Below are positions 14,370 to 22,167 of a DNA stretch of 64,000 nucleotides, in pieces. The stretch is from Dyella sp. OK004. GTDB taxonomy: Bacteria > Pseudomonadota > Gammaproteobacteria > Xanthomonadales > Rhodanobacteraceae. Both the position numbers and the translations under genes were made by a program. Every line of letters begins with the position of its first letter. The first letter of the stretch is position 1. Location: assembly GCF_900114495.1 (NCBI RefSeq), contig NZ_FOZI01000004.1:310001-374000 (forward strand), read 5' to 3'. Under the pieces are notes generated by a model. It saw nothing but the letters and a program-made list of their open reading frames with translations, made no database searches and was not told the origin of the DNA.

Positions 14370-14398
14370 CGCCGCCTTTCCACTTGCGGAAGGCGGCG
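14370..14398 (+). terminator. terminator-like hairpin after gltD
   Basis: CGCCGCCTTTCC (14370-14381) and GGAAGGCGGCG (14388-14398) form a GC-rich stem with one bulge 7 bp after the gltD stop. A proper T-run is missing, so Rho-independent function is uncertain. Confidence 0.5.
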
Positions 14399-14907
14399 TG
14401 CTGCCGATTTCAGGCGCGGCGTGTAAAAAGTACGTAGAGACGCCCTCGGCGTACGTGCCCTTATGACGGTCCTCGTAAAGCGTGGAATGCAGCGCAGCTC
14501 TAGTGCTGCCGGCATTTTCTTGCGTCATCAGAGCGTGCGCTGAGAAGCGGTATATCCGCAGGCACAGTGAAAATAGGGCGCATATAACCCGCTTTTTCAC
14601 GCGTTATTCGCATGCGCAAGTAATCACTGTTTTATTTAGATCGTTATAAAAAGCGCATTTTCACCATGATTATCGATGTCCGCTTTTGCTGCTGGAAGGC
14701 CACGGTTGCTCGCCTTCAGACCGGTCGCAAAATGTTTCGATGATCAATGACTTATGACTAAAGTCATGGAACTTGTGAAGCCAACCTTAAAGTGGAAGAC
14801 TCCACCCCGCCAGCATTCAGCGAGCGCTGTCTATCAGCGCATTCCCCCACGCATCGCTGAGGATTAACTGGCTTATTGCAGGCCCTTTACAAAGAGAGGC
14901 TATCCCC
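14399..14907. other. AT-richer intergenic region before TonB receptor
   Basis: About 510 bp with clearly more A+T than its surroundings (14580-14810). It holds the palindrome listed at 14747 and an ATGATTATC word (14666-14674) that resembles half of a Fur box, too weak to call alone. A leftward open frame of 78 codons (14364-14600) starts MKKRVICALF but overlaps the gltD terminator hairpin and shows no family; I do not call it. AAAGAGAGG before 14908 is the Shine-Dalgarno of the receptor gene. Confidence 0.5.
14747..14767. promoter_or_regulatory. candidate operator palindrome
   Basis: ATGACTT, 7-bp spacer, AAGTCAT: a perfect inverted repeat about 140 bp upstream of the TonB receptor start. 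Spacing suits a dimeric repressor or activator site. No family is recognised. Confidence 0.4.
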
Positions 14908-17661
14908 ATGAAGCGCAACAAGCTTGCCTTGGCTCTGGTCGGATTAATGCTCGCTCCCGCCAGCGCGGTATTCGCTCAAAGCACGGCCCCCGCACAAACG
15001 TCCAATCCGCCGCCGCCGGAACAGGCGAAGCAATTGCAGACGATTACGGTGACGGGTTCGGCGATTCCACGTATTGACGTGGAGACGCCTTCACCGGTGA
15101 CTGTGATTACCGCCACGCAGATCGCGCGCAGCGGTCTCACCACCGTATCGGATGTGGTGCGTTCGATTTCTTCCGACAACAGCGGTTCGATCCCGAATGC
15201 CTTCGCCAACGGCTTTGCGGCCGGCTCTTCCGGCGTCGCGCTGCGCGGCCTGACAGTGAACTCCACCCTGGTCCTGGTCGATGGCCATCGCCTCTCCAGC
15301 TATCCGGTGGCGGATGACGGCCAGCGTTCGTTCGTCGATCTGAACTCCATTCCGCTGGCTGCGGTGGAACGCATCGAAGTGCTGAAGGACGGCGCTTCGT
15401 CGCTGTACGGTGCCGACGCGATTGCCGGTGTGGTCAACATCATCATGCGACCGAGCTTCAAGGGTGTGATGGGCACGGTCGACATCGGTACCTCGCAGCA
15501 CGGTGGTGGCTTCACGCGTAAAGCCACGTTGCTGGCCGGTGGTGGTGATCTGGATAAGGATCGCTACAACGCCTACATGAGCGTGCAGTACCAGAAAGAC
15601 AACCCGATCCGGACCAGACAGCGTGGTTTCCCGTTCAATACGGGTGACCTCAGCTCGCTCGGCGGGCCGGGCCTGGGTGGCCCTGCCGCGCGCAACGGTG
15701 GCCCAAATGGCGCGGTCAGGCCGGATACCCCCGGTTCGCTATGGCAGCCGCTGATGCCCTGTACCACGGGTCCCCTGATCACCGACGATACTGGCAGCTA
15801 CTGTCGCTTCGACGGCGTGAACAAGTTCGGCACGTTGCAGCCGGCGATGGAGCAGGGCGGGGTGTCCGGGCGCTTCACCGTCAAGTTGAATGACACCACC
15901 AAGGCGTACATGGACGCCAGCTTCATGGAGACGAAGACCTGGGCGCCGGGCGGGCCTAACCGGATCCAGAACGGCACGCCGAACAACACCAACAACATCA
16001 CGCTGCCGGTAGGCAACCCGTCCAATCCATTCGCGGTGCCGGCGCGCATCAGCTACAACTTCGGTGACATTCCCTCGGGCTTCAACTACAACAATCACGC
16101 CGCACGCATCATTGGCGATGTGTCCGGTCAGGTTGCCGACTGGAACTATGATGTCGCCCTGGTGCTCAACCACAGCTGGTTGAACACCACGCAGTACGGC
16201 TTCATCAGCTATACCGCATTGCTCGATGCGGTCGCCAAGGGTACGTACAACTTCGCCAACCCGGGCAGCAACTCCTCAGCCATACGCTCAGCCTTGGCCC
16301 CGGGCTATAACAAGACCTCGACGTCCGACATGGACACGCTGGACCTGAGCGCCAGCCGCACCCTGTGGGATATGGCCGGTGGCCCGATGGGCGTTGCCAT
16401 GGGCGCCCAGTTCCGCCACGAAGCGCAGAACGATCCCACGCTCAACCCGAACTTCGAGTTCCAGGGGCTGGGCAACGCGCAGACCAAGGGTAGCCGCCAG
16501 GTGAGCGGTGCCTACGTTGAGTTCGACATGCCGCTGCTGCAGCAGTTGGAAGTGGATGCGTCGGGCCGTTTCGACCATTACACCGATGCGGGCAACAACT
16601 TCTCGCCCAAGATCGGCTTCAAGTACAAGCCGTTCGACTGGGTCGCGTTGCGCGGCACCTACTCGAAGGGTTTCCGTGCGCCGGCCTTCTCTGAGAATGG
16701 GTCGAGCTCCACGCAGGGTTTCGTCACCTATACACCGCCGCCCGCCTTCCAGGCGCTACACGGCGGCAGCCCCTACGTGACCATTCCGTATGCCTTGTCG
16801 GAATTCACTACGGCGAACAAGAACATCAAGCCGGAGAAATCCAAGAGCTTCACCTTCGGCTTAGTGTTCCAGCCGACCAGTTGGCTCAATGCTTCGTTCG
16901 ACTACTACAACATCAAGAAGTCGAACCTGATCGTCCAGGCCGACACGGCGGCGGCGCTGGCCAACTACTACGCGGGTCTGCCGCAGCCTCCGGGCGTGAC
17001 CGTGACTCCGGATCTGCCCGACCCCGATCATCCGAACGCCCAGCCGCGTCCGTCGGAGCTGATCGGTTCGTACCTCAACGCGCAGCAGTTGAAGACCACG
17101 GGCATGGACGTGGACGTGCAGGCGCACTTCGAATTCGCCAACAACCTGCACTACATCACCGAGCTGAGCGGTACCCAGATCTTCCAGTGGGCACTGACCT
17201 TGCCCGACGGCACGAAGCAGACCTATGTGGGTACCCAGGGACCGTACAACCTGTCCTCGGGTGCCGGTACGCCGCGTAGCCGCGCCTCATGGGCGAATAC
17301 GGTGGAATATGGTCCGCTCACCGTCACTGGCACGCTGTACTACACCAGCGGCTATCGCGAAATCGCCTCGGACGTGGGCATCAATGGCATGTTCGATGGC
17401 GACTGTCTGACCACCACACCTGCCGGTACCAACTTCCCGGCAAGTTGTAAGATCCACGCGTTCTACGACTTCGACCTGACCGGCAGCTACATGATCAACG
17501 ACAACTTCACCATTACGGCGTCGGTCATGAATCTGTTCGACCGCAAGGCGCCGTTTGACCCGGCGAACTACGCGGGTGCCGGTGCGAACTACAACCCGAC
17601 CTGGTCGCAGGCCGGCGTGGTGGGTCGCTTTTACAACCTGGGTGTGAAGATGAAGTTCTGA
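14908..17661 (+). CDS. TonB-dependent receptor
   Basis: 917-residue outer-membrane receptor. Signal peptide MKRNKLALALVGLMLAPASA..FAQ, TonB-box-like TITVTGS, plug with LRGLTVNSTLVLVDGHRL and RIEVLKDGASSLYGADAIAG, and a large barrel ending in Phe (KMKF). This plug style (GSAIPR, SSYPV, LNSIPL) belongs to the long IroN/Oar-like receptors common in Xanthomonadales; substrates of that group are mostly unproven. A good Shine-Dalgarno lies upstream and an intrinsic terminator downstream, so it is a single-gene transcript. No adjacent enzyme hints at its ligand. Confidence 0.94.
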   Translation: MKRNKLALALVGLMLAPASAVFAQSTAPAQTSNPPPPEQAKQLQTITVTGSAIPRIDVETPSPVTVITATQIARSGLTTVSDVVRSISSDNSGSIPNAFANGFAAGSSGVALRGLTVNSTLVLVDGHRLSSYPVADDGQRSFVDLNSIPLAAVERIEVLKDGASSLYGADAIAGVVNIIMRPSFKGVMGTVDIGTSQHGGGFTRKATLLAGGGDLDKDRYNAYMSVQYQKDNPIRTRQRGFPFNTGDLSSLGGPGLGGPAARNGGPNGAVRPDTPGSLWQPLMPCTTGPLITDDTGSYCRFDGVNKFGTLQPAMEQGGVSGRFTVKLNDTTKAYMDASFMETKTWAPGGPNRIQNGTPNNTNNITLPVGNPSNPFAVPARISYNFGDIPSGFNYNNHAARIIGDVSGQVADWNYDVALVLNHSWLNTTQYGFISYTALLDAVAKGTYNFANPGSNSSAIRSALAPGYNKTSTSDMDTLDLSASRTLWDMAGGPMGVAMGAQFRHEAQNDPTLNPNFEFQGLGNAQTKGSRQVSGAYVEFDMPLLQQLEVDASGRFDHYTDAGNNFSPKIGFKYKPFDWVALRGTYSKGFRAPAFSENGSSSTQGFVTYTPPPAFQALHGGSPYVTIPYALSEFTTANKNIKPEKSKSFTFGLVFQPTSWLNASFDYYNIKKSNLIVQADTAAALANYYAGLPQPPGVTVTPDLPDPDHPNAQPRPSELIGSYLNAQQLKTTGMDVDVQAHFEFANNLHYITELSGTQIFQWALTLPDGTKQTYVGTQGPYNLSSGAGTPRSRASWANTVEYGPLTVTGTLYYTSGYREIASDVGINGMFDGDCLTTTPAGTNFPASCKIHAFYDFDLTGSYMINDNFTITASVMNLFDRKAPFDPANYAGAGANYNPTWSQAGVVGRFYNLGVKMKF

Positions 17662-17732
17662 GCCTGACGTTCCATCGCCCGCTGCAGGTGTCGCAGCGGA
17701 TGACAGGCTGAAGCCAAGCAAGTACTGCACGG

Positions 17733-17768
17733 AACGGCGCGCCGAGTGATCGGCGCGCCGTTTTGTGT
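17733..17768 (+). terminator. Rho-independent terminator
   Basis: AACGGCGCGCCGA, loop GTGA, TCGGCGCGCCGTT: a perfect 13-bp stem followed by TTGTGTT (four T in a row from the stem end), 70 bp after the TonB receptor stop. Confidence 0.85.
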
Positions 17769-17889
17769 TGGATGCCTCTCCCATCGAGAAGGCTGTGCTG
17801 AATTACTTGTAGTGCGGCCTCTTTGTCGCCATCGTTGTGGCTCCACCACCGGCTTGCCGGTTCTTTGGATGAGCTTCAGGGGAAACCGC

Positions 17890-18771
17890 ATGCGCATGGG
17901 CCTGGCCGCCAACTATCTTCACCACAGCCACGATGAGGCAGCGCTGTTCCGCTGGCTGCGCGCGTGTGGGCAGGGCATCCGCGAACTCGGCATCAGCCTG
18001 CATGCGGTGGGTCGCACCTACGACGCGATTGCCAGCACCGACCTGCTCGCCGGCTATGCCGGCTTGGTGCGCTATCCCTACGGGCGCGAGGGTGGCCTGA
18101 TGAAACTGGTGGCGGAAGTGGTGGGCCTGCCGGAGTCCGGTCGCGTGCTGGATGGCGCGATCTATCTGATCAACCCGGTCAACCCGTCCTCGATATTTCC
18201 CGAGGCGGTGGCGCTCAAGCGCCAGTGCGTGATCCATCAGAAGCCATTTATTTCCACAGTGGCGTCTGCCTGCGATTGGGTGGAGCTGGAGCGCATCCGC
18301 GCTGGCTTCGCACCCGATCCAAACGCCGACGGTTTTCACGCGCTGGAGGCACAGACGCTGGCGCTGATCGCGCATGATGCGATGAAGCCGCAGATGCTGA
18401 CTTACGCGGCGGAGCATTTCGATCTGCTCTCGCGTTTCGCGCATCGCGTCGCCACCGGTACCACCGGCCAGCGCTTGAACGAGCTGGCCTGGAGCCGCGG
18501 CTGGCCGGCGGAACGGAACTGGGTGCATCGCTACCAGAGCGGTCCGATGGGTGGTGATGCGCAGATCGCAGACCTGGTGCTGGAGCGGCGTTGCCAGCGT
18601 GTGCTGTTCTTTGAAGACTCGCATGTGGCGCGCCAGCACGAGGCGGATATCCAGCTGTTGGAACGCGCTGTCACCACCGTGACCGACGACGCGGTGTGCA
18701 TCACCAGTCCGGTGGTGGCGAAACGCTGGGCGGAGGCGGCCATCCGGCGCGCAGCGAGCCGGCCATGTTGA
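17890..18771 (+). CDS. tandem methylglyoxal synthase-like protein
   Basis: 293 residues, about twice the length of MgsA (dihydroxyacetone phosphate to methylglyoxal). The C-terminal half (about 158-285) is an MGS domain with every key residue in register with E. coli MgsA: His162/Asp163/Lys166, GTTG at 190-193, SGPMGGD with Asp223, Asp243, His250 and Asp253. Spacings D223-D243-H250-D253 equal E. coli D71-D91-H98-D101. The N-terminal half has the same fold pattern (RYPYGREGGL, LINPVNPSSIFPEAVAL, KPFISTVASA) but lacks the catalytic Asp and His, so it looks like a decayed duplicate. AGGGGAAA precedes the chosen ATG. NRDE gene follows after 13 bp. Confidence 0.8.
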   Translation: MRMGLAANYLHHSHDEAALFRWLRACGQGIRELGISLHAVGRTYDAIASTDLLAGYAGLVRYPYGREGGLMKLVAEVVGLPESGRVLDGAIYLINPVNPSSIFPEAVALKRQCVIHQKPFISTVASACDWVELERIRAGFAPDPNADGFHALEAQTLALIAHDAMKPQMLTYAAEHFDLLSRFAHRVATGTTGQRLNELAWSRGWPAERNWVHRYQSGPMGGDAQIADLVLERRCQRVLFFEDSHVARQHEADIQLLERAVTTVTDDAVCITSPVVAKRWAEAAIRRAASRPC

Positions 18772-18784
18772 GCGGGAGTCACAC

Positions 18785-19552
18785 ATGTGCCTGATCGGCT
18801 TTGCCTGGCAGGCGCATCCACGCTGGCGTTTGGTGCTGGCCGGCAATCGCGATGAATTCCATGCGCGGCCAAGTGCGCCGCTGGCACGCTGGAACGACGC
18901 GCCCCTGATCGGTGGGCGCGATCTGGAAGCCGGTGGTACCTGGCTTGGCGCGACCGACGACGGGCGCTGCTGCGTGGTGACCAACGTGCGCGATCCGCGG
19001 GATCCACAGCAGGGTGTGTCGCGAGGACTATTGGCCACCGACTATCTGCGTGGCGAGGCCGGCGCTTCAATGCACGCAACGTCGCTGCTGCAAACAGCCG
19101 CGGACTACCGGCCGTTCAACCTGTTGACCTTCGATGCAAGCGACGCGTTCTATCTCGGCAACCGTCCGGCGCCGAAAGCGCAGCTCGTCACGCCGGGCGT
19201 GCACGGATTGTCCAACGCCGACTTCAATACGCCCTGGCCGAAAACGCACGCCTTGATCGGGCAGTTGCAGGCGTGGCTGACGTCGACGCCGGACGATGGC
19301 GATTTCGCAGCGCTGTTCACGGCGCTGGCAGACGAGCATCGTGCGCCGGATGAAACGCTGCCGGATACCGGCGTGGGTCTGGAGCGCGAACGCTGGTTGT
19401 CGTCGGCGTTTATCCGCGGCGAACACTACGGCACACGGGCAAGCACGGTAGTGGCGATCGGCCATGATGGCCGGGGCGTGATGATCGAGCGGCGCTTTGG
19501 GCCGAATGGACGGGTTGAGGGGGAGACGGCGTTGAGTTTTGGAGTGGCCTAG
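18785..19552 (+). CDS. NRDE (TANGO2-like) family protein
   Basis: 255 residues starting MCLIGFAW, with the family-defining AGNRDEFHARP motif, the GGRDLEAGGTWLG loop, and VTNVRDP. The N-terminal Cys2 suggests an Ntn-like fold. The eukaryotic homologue TANGO2 is tied to haem/lipid handling, but the bacterial role is not settled. Sits 13 bp after the MGS-like gene and is probably co-transcribed with it. Confidence 0.88.
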   Translation: MCLIGFAWQAHPRWRLVLAGNRDEFHARPSAPLARWNDAPLIGGRDLEAGGTWLGATDDGRCCVVTNVRDPRDPQQGVSRGLLATDYLRGEAGASMHATSLLQTAADYRPFNLLTFDASDAFYLGNRPAPKAQLVTPGVHGLSNADFNTPWPKTHALIGQLQAWLTSTPDDGDFAALFTALADEHRAPDETLPDTGVGLERERWLSSAFIRGEHYGTRASTVVAIGHDGRGVMIERRFGPNGRVEGETALSFGVA

Positions 19553-19578
19553 ATCGCATTGTCGCGGCGGGCGTCATT

Positions 19579-19599
19579 CCTTCTCCCGGAGGGAAAGGG
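19579..19599. repeat. degenerate CCTTCTCCC hairpin
   Basis: CCTTCTCCC and GGGAAAGGG flank a 3-base loop between two convergent genes (NRDE and the YchJ-like gene). It looks like a worn member of the G-tail hairpin family and may help terminate both genes. Confidence 0.4.
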
Positions 19600-19606
19600 T
19601 TAAAGC

Positions 19607-20008
19607 TCAGACGTCCGGGAAGCTTCCGTCGACGTAATACCAGCGTCCTGCTTCGCGCGCAAAGCGGCTGATTTCATGCATGCGCTGCGCCTTGCCGCCG
19701 CCATAGCGCAGGCGCGCCACGAACTCCACCACCGCATGATCGCCATCGCTCTCATGACGTTGCACCGTCAGGCCCAGCCAGGTGGGTGCGGGCTGCTGGG
19801 AGCCGAGCTTCAGCGTGGTGGGCCGGGTGCTGGCGTGCCAGGTGGCCAGCAGATAGTCCTCACGCTTGAGCACATACGCGCTGTAGCGCGAACGCATCAA
19901 CTGCTCTGCGGTTGCCGCCAGCGCACCCTCGTGTAGTGGCCCGCAGCAGCGCGCATAGCCTTCGGCGTTGCCGCAGGGGCAGGGGGTGAGCGTGTCGATC
20001 GCTTGCAT
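19607..20008 (-). CDS. YchJ-like SEC-C motif protein
   Basis: 133 residues of the UPF0225 family. The N-terminal SEC-C-type zinc knuckle is plain ([17 protein letters not shown]), followed by the [21 protein letters not shown] region typical of YchJ. The C-terminal part is an NTF2-like fold. Cellular role unknown. Transcribed leftward, convergent with the NRDE gene. Confidence 0.88.
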   Translation of the reverse strand: MQAIDTLTPCPCGNAEGYARCCGPLHEGALAATAEQLMRSRYSAYVLKREDYLLATWHASTRPTTLKLGSQQPAPTWLGLTVQRHESDGDHAVVEFVARLRYGGGKAQRMHEISRFAREAGRWYYVDGSFPDV

Positions 20009-20082
20009 CAGCGGCAGAGTGGGCGCAGGGCGAGAGAGGTCCTCGCCATCATGCCACCGCTACGCAGGCTTGGCACCCAATG

Positions 20083-20670
20083 TCAGCCGCGCTGCCAGAT
20101 CCGGCAGCGATTGTGGGCCGGCATGGCGATGTCGGCGATCAGATTGAAACCGGACTTCGCAGCCAAGGCGTCAACCGCCGCCGCGTCGCGGATGCTCATG
20201 TGTGCGCCGCGAGCCTTCAACGATTGATCGAAAGCGGCATTGCTGTCGCTGGTATAGCGGCCGTCAATATTGAAGGGCCCATAGATCGCCAGCCGCGCAT
20301 CCTCGGTGGTGATCTGCGGCAAATGCGCGAACAGCGCCTCCACTTCGTCCCAGGCCATGATGTGCAGCGTGTTGGCGCTGAACACGGCGTCGTAGCGCTG
20401 CGCGGGCCAATGGCTGCCGACATCGAGCTCAAGTGGCTCTGGCGTGTTGGGCAGCGCCGCTTCTTCCAGCCACATTCGAATGCCGGGGAGATGCTCGGCG
20501 CGATCGGAACACTGCCAGCTCAGCTGCGGCATCGCTCCGGCAAAGTACACCGCATGCTGTCCCGTGCCGCTGCCGATCTCCAGCACCCGCTGCCGGTCGG
20601 CGAATTGCTGGCGAAGCACCGTAAGAATGGGGTCGCGATTGCGTTCGCAGGCCGGAGCGAATGGTTTCAC
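20083..20670 (-). CDS. DUF938 SAM-dependent methyltransferase
   Basis: 195 residues. KPFAPACERNRDPIL at the N-terminus and the SAM-binding VLEIGSGTGQHAVYFA motif identify the DUF938 family; NTLHIMAWDEVEALF and YGPFNIDGRYTSDSN are further family marks. Substrate unknown. Family members begin at the residue before KPF, which here is a GTG (20670; another GTG at 20673), a few bases after the stop of the small membrane protein gene. The frame stays open upstream but antiparallels other sequence, so the longer form is rejected. Confidence 0.85.
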   Translation of the reverse strand: MKPFAPACERNRDPILTVLRQQFADRQRVLEIGSGTGQHAVYFAGAMPQLSWQCSDRAEHLPGIRMWLEEAALPNTPEPLELDVGSHWPAQRYDAVFSANTLHIMAWDEVEALFAHLPQITTEDARLAIYGPFNIDGRYTSDSNAAFDQSLKARGAHMSIRDAAAVDALAAKSGFNLIADIAMPAHNRCRIWQRG

Positions 20671-20678
20671 CACGCCGC

Positions 20679-20876
20679 TCAGGCAGGTTTGCCGCGCAGT
20701 ACGCGGGCCGGCAGCATCAGCAGGGCGCCCAGGAACGAGAACACAGCGGTAACCGTGATGCCGACCAGCCGCAGCGGCAGCGAGATCAGCCACACGATCG
20801 GGTAGAGCACCAGTGCCAGCAATGCCAGCGGCCAACAGAACACCAGTAGCAACAGCCAAAGCAGAAAGGCGGCCAT
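20679..20876 (-). CDS. small membrane protein
   Basis: 65 residues, almost wholly hydrophobic: two membrane segments (about 4-27 and 32-55) and a basic tail RVLRGKPA. No family recognised with certainty. Its stop is 6-9 bases before the DUF938 GTG start, so the two genes are probably one unit. Confidence 0.65.
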   Translation of the reverse strand: MAAFLLWLLLLVFCWPLALLALVLYPIVWLISLPLRLVGITVTAVFSFLGALLMLPARVLRGKPA

Positions 20877-20945
20877 GAGAGGTCCTCCCGGGTCAGATGC
20901 CGGCGACTTTAGCGCGCGCCGGCGTCGTGCTGTAGATGACTCCCG

Positions 20946-21524
20946 TCACCCCATTGGTTTCACGCCGATCAGCCAGGCATGCAGCGCGAAGGCGAACACC
21001 GCCCAACCCACCAGGCCGGCCAGCACCGTGATGGCGTCGCCACGCACCGTGCCCGCTGGATAAACCGTGCCGGCCAGGCGATCACGCCGGCGCGAGACCA
21101 CGAAATCCAGCACCGCCCACAGCAGGAAGGCGCCGAACAGCACCACGTCATGCAGCATGCCGGTCGCCAGTAAGTGGCCGAACGCCCAGGTTTTGACGCC
21201 GGCCAGCATCGGATGACCCAGGCGAGCCTTGAAATGGTTGTTCGGCACGTACGCGGCGGCGATCAGGATGAACGCGATCAGGGTGAACAGTGCATTCAAA
21301 TGCCGCAGCCACATCGGCGGCACGTACAGCAGCACCGGTTGCAGGCGCGCCTGCCCGAAGCCGTAGATCAGCAGCACGAAACCGATGATGGAGATGACGG
21401 AGTAGAGGCCCCTCCACTTCTTCTCACCAAGCCGGGCGAACTGCTGATCGCGCCAGTCGTTGGCAAAGATGCGGATGGAATGCACACCGAGAAACAGCAC
21501 CAAGCCTAGGATCAGCAGCCACAT
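20946..21524 (-). CDS. NnrU family membrane protein
   Basis: 192 residues with five or six membrane segments. GVHSIRIF near the N-terminus, the RLGEKKWRGLYSVISIIG segment, and HPMLAGVKTWAFGHLL are the NnrU marks. NnrU was first described among nitric-oxide-metabolism genes; related proteins occur in many species without denitrification, and no such genes are nearby here. Confidence 0.85.
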   Translation of the reverse strand: MWLLILGLVLFLGVHSIRIFANDWRDQQFARLGEKKWRGLYSVISIIGFVLLIYGFGQARLQPVLLYVPPMWLRHLNALFTLIAFILIAAAYVPNNHFKARLGHPMLAGVKTWAFGHLLATGMLHDVVLFGAFLLWAVLDFVVSRRRDRLAGTVYPAGTVRGDAITVLAGLVGWAVFAFALHAWLIGVKPMG

Positions 21525-21597
21525 GACGGATTGCCTCCGGAGTAGGTGGACGGAGTATAGGCGGCCTAGCTGGGGGTGTGATGTCAGTCGAGGGAAA

Positions 21598-22167
21598 TTA
21601 CGATCCGCTGCGCAGTTCGACGGACACGGCGAGTACGACGGTGCCGTCTCTCAGCTCAAGCTTCGTGCCCGGTCGAGGCGACAACAGGGCATCGCCAGCC
21701 TGCAGCACACCATGGGTGGTTTCTGCTTCGCCACGAGCGCAGTAGATCAATACGACATCGTCGCCTGGCATCTCATGTGCGGGAGCAAGCCACGTATCGA
21801 TCCGGCCCACCGCCTGTCCGCGCCGCAGCATCAGATTGAAGTCGCGCGTGGCACCGTCGATCAGCGACACCGTAACAGAGGCTTCACCCGGAAACGCAAA
21901 CGGCACATAGGGGCGATCCAGCTGATGCTTATGTGCCCCGTTGAGCGTCATGCTGAAACCCGCGCCGTCGAGCAAGGCGATGTGCCGGTCGACGCCGGGA
22001 AAGACGGAGAACGGCGCGGCGCTATCCACTTCGGCCACGCTGATGCGCCACAGGAAGCTCGCCATGTCCGCACCCGGCGGAAATGCCGCGATCTCCCGCG
22101 TGCGGCCCATGCCGTTCTTCCACGGCTGCGGCGGGCAATCTGCTGCGCGGATGATGCGCGGACTCAT
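21598..22167 (-). CDS. HutD/Ves family protein
   Basis: 189-residue cupin-fold protein. PPQPWKNGMGRTREIAAFPP, the FLWRISVAEV stretch and FSVFPGVDRHIALLDGAG are diagnostic of HutD/Ves. HutD is thought to modulate histidine utilisation, but no hut genes lie here. The ATG at 22167 overlaps the dinG TGA by 4 bp, so translation is probably coupled to dinG. Confidence 0.85.
   Translation of the reverse strand: MSPRIIRAADCPPQPWKNGMGRTREIAAFPPGADMASFLWRISVAEVDSAAPFSVFPGVDRHIALLDGAGFSMTLNGAHKHQLDRPYVPFAFPGEASVTVSLIDGATRDFNLMLRRGQAVGRIDTWLAPAHEMPGDDVVLIYCARGEAETTHGVLQAGDALLSPRPGTKLELRDGTVVLAVSVELRSGS

Noticed and set aside
14364-14600. Leftward 78-codon frame starting MKKRVICALF
   Set aside because: Covers the hairpin after gltD, has no family resemblance and no good Shine-Dalgarno.
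14661-14680. Fur box before the TonB receptor at 14908
   Set aside because: Only one half (ATGATTATC) fits; the other half is too poor to call.
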